From Angelobacter sp036557225 (GTDB taxonomy: Bacteria > Acidobacteriota > Terriglobia > Terriglobales > Acidobacteriaceae): 64,000 bases of DNA. Within the stretch, counting starts at the first letter, position 1, and every line of letters begins with the position of its first letter. The notes beneath the pieces were generated by a model. The model did no database searches, was not told the origin of the DNA, and worked only from the letters and a program-made list of their open reading frames with translations. Where the stretch lies: contig DATBHX010000058.1 in NCBI GenBank assembly GCA_036557225.1, forward strand, positions 13,272 to 77,271, written 5' to 3'. Made by a program: the position numbers and the translations under genes. This document shows positions 61,921 to 64,000 of this stretch, piece by piece.

Positions 61921-62180
61921 TTCTGTCTGCCAATGCCTCCATAAACTGACCGTGCGATCTGCCGCCCCAGCTGCTGCGGCTTTGCTTTTTGCTCCAATTG
62001 AAAGCCAGGCGCGGGTACATTCGGAGCAGCTCCACCCCCGCTCAGTTCGCCGCTAATCCCGCCTTCACTCAGCAAACGCGTTAGCTCCGCTGTGACCGCC
62101 GCTTTGATGTGCCGACTGTCTCCGGCACCCACAGGCAAGCCCTCCAGTACCAGGCGTTCGATGCGCAGATCGATCTTCAT
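61917..62180 (-). CDS. Small injection-system-associated protein
   Basis: 87 residues. The start KIDLRIERLVLEGLPVGAGD looks amphipathic; the rest is Gly/Ala-rich with a C-terminal QQLGRQIARSVYGGIG helix. It overlaps the effector gene by 4 bp and follows the AAA+ gene by 58 bp. Comparable short proteins stand beside the ATPase in other loci, but I cannot name a family. It could be an effector chaperone or loading factor, given its coupling to the effector gene. Confidence 0.65.
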   Translation of the reverse strand: MKIDLRIERLVLEGLPVGAGDSRHIKAAVTAELTRLLSEGGISGELSGGGAAPNVPAPGFQLEQKAKPQQLGRQIARSVYGGIGRQK

Positions 62181-62238
62181 TTCCGGCCTCCATCACCCTG
62201 GCTCGGCGTCGGCTTCCATGCTTGAAGAAAGTCACGTC

Positions 62239-64000
62239 TCATACCACCGCCTCGGCAGCTTCCAGCAGCCGAAAATCGGCTTCATTGATCGGCCGCTCCA
62301 TCTTTATGAACTCATTGCGTGCTGATGACAGAACCATTTGCGTGTCAACGGCACTATCCGCGTGAGCGGCCATGAACGCGGCATTCAGGGCTGCGTTGTG
62401 AATGCTTCCTCCGGTCAGGTTCAGGCGCGCCAGCCGGTCGTAGTTAAGCCCGCGCACCGGAGTCTCCGCGGGGAACGCTTTCTCCCACATGCGCCTCCGG
62501 TCCGCCACAGTGGGGAACGGAAAGTTCAGCACAAAGCGGAGCCGCCGGATGAATGCCGCATCCAGCGCCGACCGCATATTGGTGGCCAGAATGGCCAGGC
62601 CTCGATAAGCCTCGATTCGCTGCAGCAGATAGTTGATCTCGATGTTGGCATAGCGATCATGGCTGTCTTTTACTTCGCTGCGTTTGCCAAACAGGGCATC
62701 GGCTTCATCGAAAAACAAAATCGCGCCGCCATCTTCAGCAGCGTCAAACAACCGGCAAAGATTCTTTTCCGTTTCGCCGATGTACTTGCTCACCACCGCC
62801 GAAAGATCGATGCGGTAAAGATTCAGGCGCAATTCGTTTGCGATCACCTCGGCCGCCATCGTCTTGCCAGTGCCGCTCTCGCCGCAGAAGAGCGCAGAGA
62901 TGCCCAGACCGCGATTCATCTTCCGCGCATAACCCCACAGTTCATAGACCCGGTTGCGATGGCTCACTTGTGCGGCAATCTGGCGCAGCATCGCCGCTTC
63001 CTGCGCGGGTAGCACAATGTCGTCCCATCCGGCCTTCACCTCGATGCGCCGCGCGAGGCAATCAAGCTGCGGCCGCACCAGCTCGCGGCAAAGCCGCCAC
63101 GCCCGTTCCGCAACCGTTTCAATCCCGTCCTCGCGAGCAGCGGCCATTCTCGCAACACGGAGGATATCGGTCGCATTTAGATTGAACTGGGCTGAGAGCT
63201 CCGCAGGCGCCGACTCTGGTACTCCAGCCAAATCTTTCCGCCACAACTCGCGCTGCTCTGCTGCAGCTGGACGTGAGACCTCCACTGTCCACCCCTGGCG
63301 TGCCAGCGCAGGTATCGCCTCCCGCACCGCGATCACGAGAAAACCTTCACATCTTGACAGGAACTTCTGCACTGCGCTGTGGCTGCCGGAATTGTTCTGA
63401 TCGGGATCCTGAGCATCGATGTACAAAGCAAATGGCTGCAGCATGCTTTCCCGCTGCCACAGGCGAGCGAGCGAGTCCAGTTCCGCCGCCTGCTGCGGCA
63501 GCGTAGTCGCCTGCAACTGATAAAGCCGTCTGCCAATTTGCGCCGCCGCATGCGTCGCCACCAACTGCTTGCTGGCGCCGTCTGCGCCAACCAACTGGAT
63601 CACCGGAATGCGTTCTTGCGCTTCCGTCCAGCCTTTCACCACCTCATCGGCCGCGGCCCGCTGTGTTGCCGGTAGCTCTTCGCCACGCGCGTGCAGTCTT
63701 GAAACGTACGCAGCGAGCCGGTCATCAAGGTAGTTGAGACCGCGCAAATAGTTCACGATCTGCTCATCCACCCGAAGCGCGCTGCCGATGAGCGGCTGGG
63801 TTGGAGGCTGATTGATCTCAATCAGTCGCCAGTAACGTAGGGGACGATCCGGTGAAAGCACGTCCCATGCCGGACTATCGAGCGTCGCCAGCGCTACAAC
63901 GAACGTGGGGAACGACTGGGCAGGATCGGCCTGTGCCTGAGCGAGAAGGGCGCTGAACGAAGGATCGAGCTCAGGCGCCGCGCATAACAACAGAACCTGT
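62239..64000 (-). CDS. AAA+ ATPase of contractile injection system (5' end beyond window)
   Basis: At least 583 residues; the frame is open to the window edge, so the true start lies outside. The C-terminal AAA+ module has Walker A CGESGTGKTMAAEVIANEL (around 62870-62890), Walker B GGAILFFDEADALFGKRSEV (around 62690-62730), sensor LAILATNMRSALDAAFIRRL and a GGSIHNAALNAAF arginine region. The preceding ~300 residues form the N-terminal part typical of Afp15-like ATPases. This ATPase is thought to help assemble sheath or load cargo. It begins the visible part of the operon. Confidence 0.88.
   Translation of the reverse strand, partial: QVLLLCAAPELDPSFSALLAQAQADPAQSFPTFVVALATLDSPAWDVLSPDRPLRYWRLIEINQPPTQPLIGSALRVDEQIVNYLRGLNYLDDRLAAYVSRLHARGEELPATQRAAADEVVKGWTEAQERIPVIQLVGADGASKQLVATHAAAQIGRRLYQLQATTLPQQAAELDSLARLWQRESMLQPFALYIDAQDPDQNNSGSHSAVQKFLSRCEGFLVIAVREAIPALARQGWTVEVSRPAAAEQRELWRKDLAGVPESAPAELSAQFNLNATDILRVARMAAAREDGIETVAERAWRLCRELVRPQLDCLARRIEVKAGWDDIVLPAQEAAMLRQIAAQVSHRNRVYELWGYARKMNRGLGISALFCGESGTGKTMAAEVIANELRLNLYRIDLSAVVSKYIGETEKNLCRLFDAAEDGGAILFFDEADALFGKRSEVKDSHDRYANIEINYLLQRIEAYRGLAILATNMRSALDAAFIRRLRFVLNFPFPTVADRRRMWEKAFPAETPVRGLNYDRLARLNLTGGSIHNAALNAAFMAAHADSAVDTQMVLSSARNEFIKMERPINEADFRLLEAAEAVV

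Noticed and set aside
45799..64000. Ordinary myophage prophage or type VI secretion system
   Set aside because: No head, terminase or lysis genes accompany it here, and no TssJLM-type membrane complex genes are seen; the AAA+ ATPase, DUF4157 and DUF6519 genes point to an eCIS-type system.

Overview
The window looks like a chromosomal segment of a Gram-negative soil bacterium, most probably an Acidobacteriota member (inference). The pointers are an outer-membrane DUF5916 protein, an ECF sigma/anti-sigma pair, a secreted TPR-CHAT protein, many GC-rich palindromic intergenic repeats, and exported proteins without close namesakes. No rRNA or other marker is present to settle the taxonomy.

Region 1 (1-23.6 kb) is ordinary chromosome: polyphosphate kinase ppk1 behind a possible Pho box; a succinate-semialdehyde-type aldehyde dehydrogenase; a complete branched-chain amino acid ABC transporter livKHMGF with 4-bp gene overlaps; a nucleoside-salvage cluster (NupC transporter, secreted adenosine deaminase, purine nucleoside phosphorylase, pyrimidine nucleoside phosphorylase, cytidine deaminase); a DUF5916 gene broken by one TGA where TGG is expected; a small secreted repeat protein; an ECF sigma factor with its anti-sigma factor; a secreted TPR-CHAT protein; and a BlaI/M56 pair.

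Region 2 (24.54-43.45 kb) is a decayed prophage in a tRNA-Arg(TCT) gene. Its ends are marked by a 21-bp direct repeat equal to the tRNA anticodon arm. The gene order is terminase, portal, protease/scaffold, capsid, tail chaperones, tape measure, DUF2460, DUF2163, integrase, as in HK97-like siphophages and the Rhodobacter gene transfer agent. It is not functional: the capsid is truncated, the neck and major-tail genes are gone, the tail chaperone carries a 1-bp deletion and is fused to the last ~100 residues of a tape measure protein, and the integrase has lost its front half. Cargo remains: exported proteins with private terminators, a plus-strand block (leaderless winged-helix regulator, endonuclease III-like FeS protein, hipBA), a possible structured RNA, two exported plus-strand proteins, and an overlapping operon of three Cys-rich proteins next to the tRNA.

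Region 3 (43.5-45.7 kb) holds an intergenic stretch with 27-bp tandem repeats, a YheT-type hydrolase, an FmdB-type zinc ribbon and tRNA-His.

Region 4 (45.8-64.0 kb, minus strand, running past the right edge) is the most interesting part: the baseplate end of a contractile injection system. In transcription order it encodes an AAA+ ATPase, a small protein, a 940-residue DUF4157 protein ending in a deaminase-like HAE/CxxC toxin domain, a tube-base protein, a LysM-type protein, gpD-like and gpV-like spike proteins, a PAAR-like tip, gp25, two giant baseplate wedge proteins (one with a probable carbohydrate-binding insertion), a gpI-like protein with a long extra domain, and a DUF6519 protein. Sheath, tube, tape measure and fibre genes should lie beyond 64 kb.
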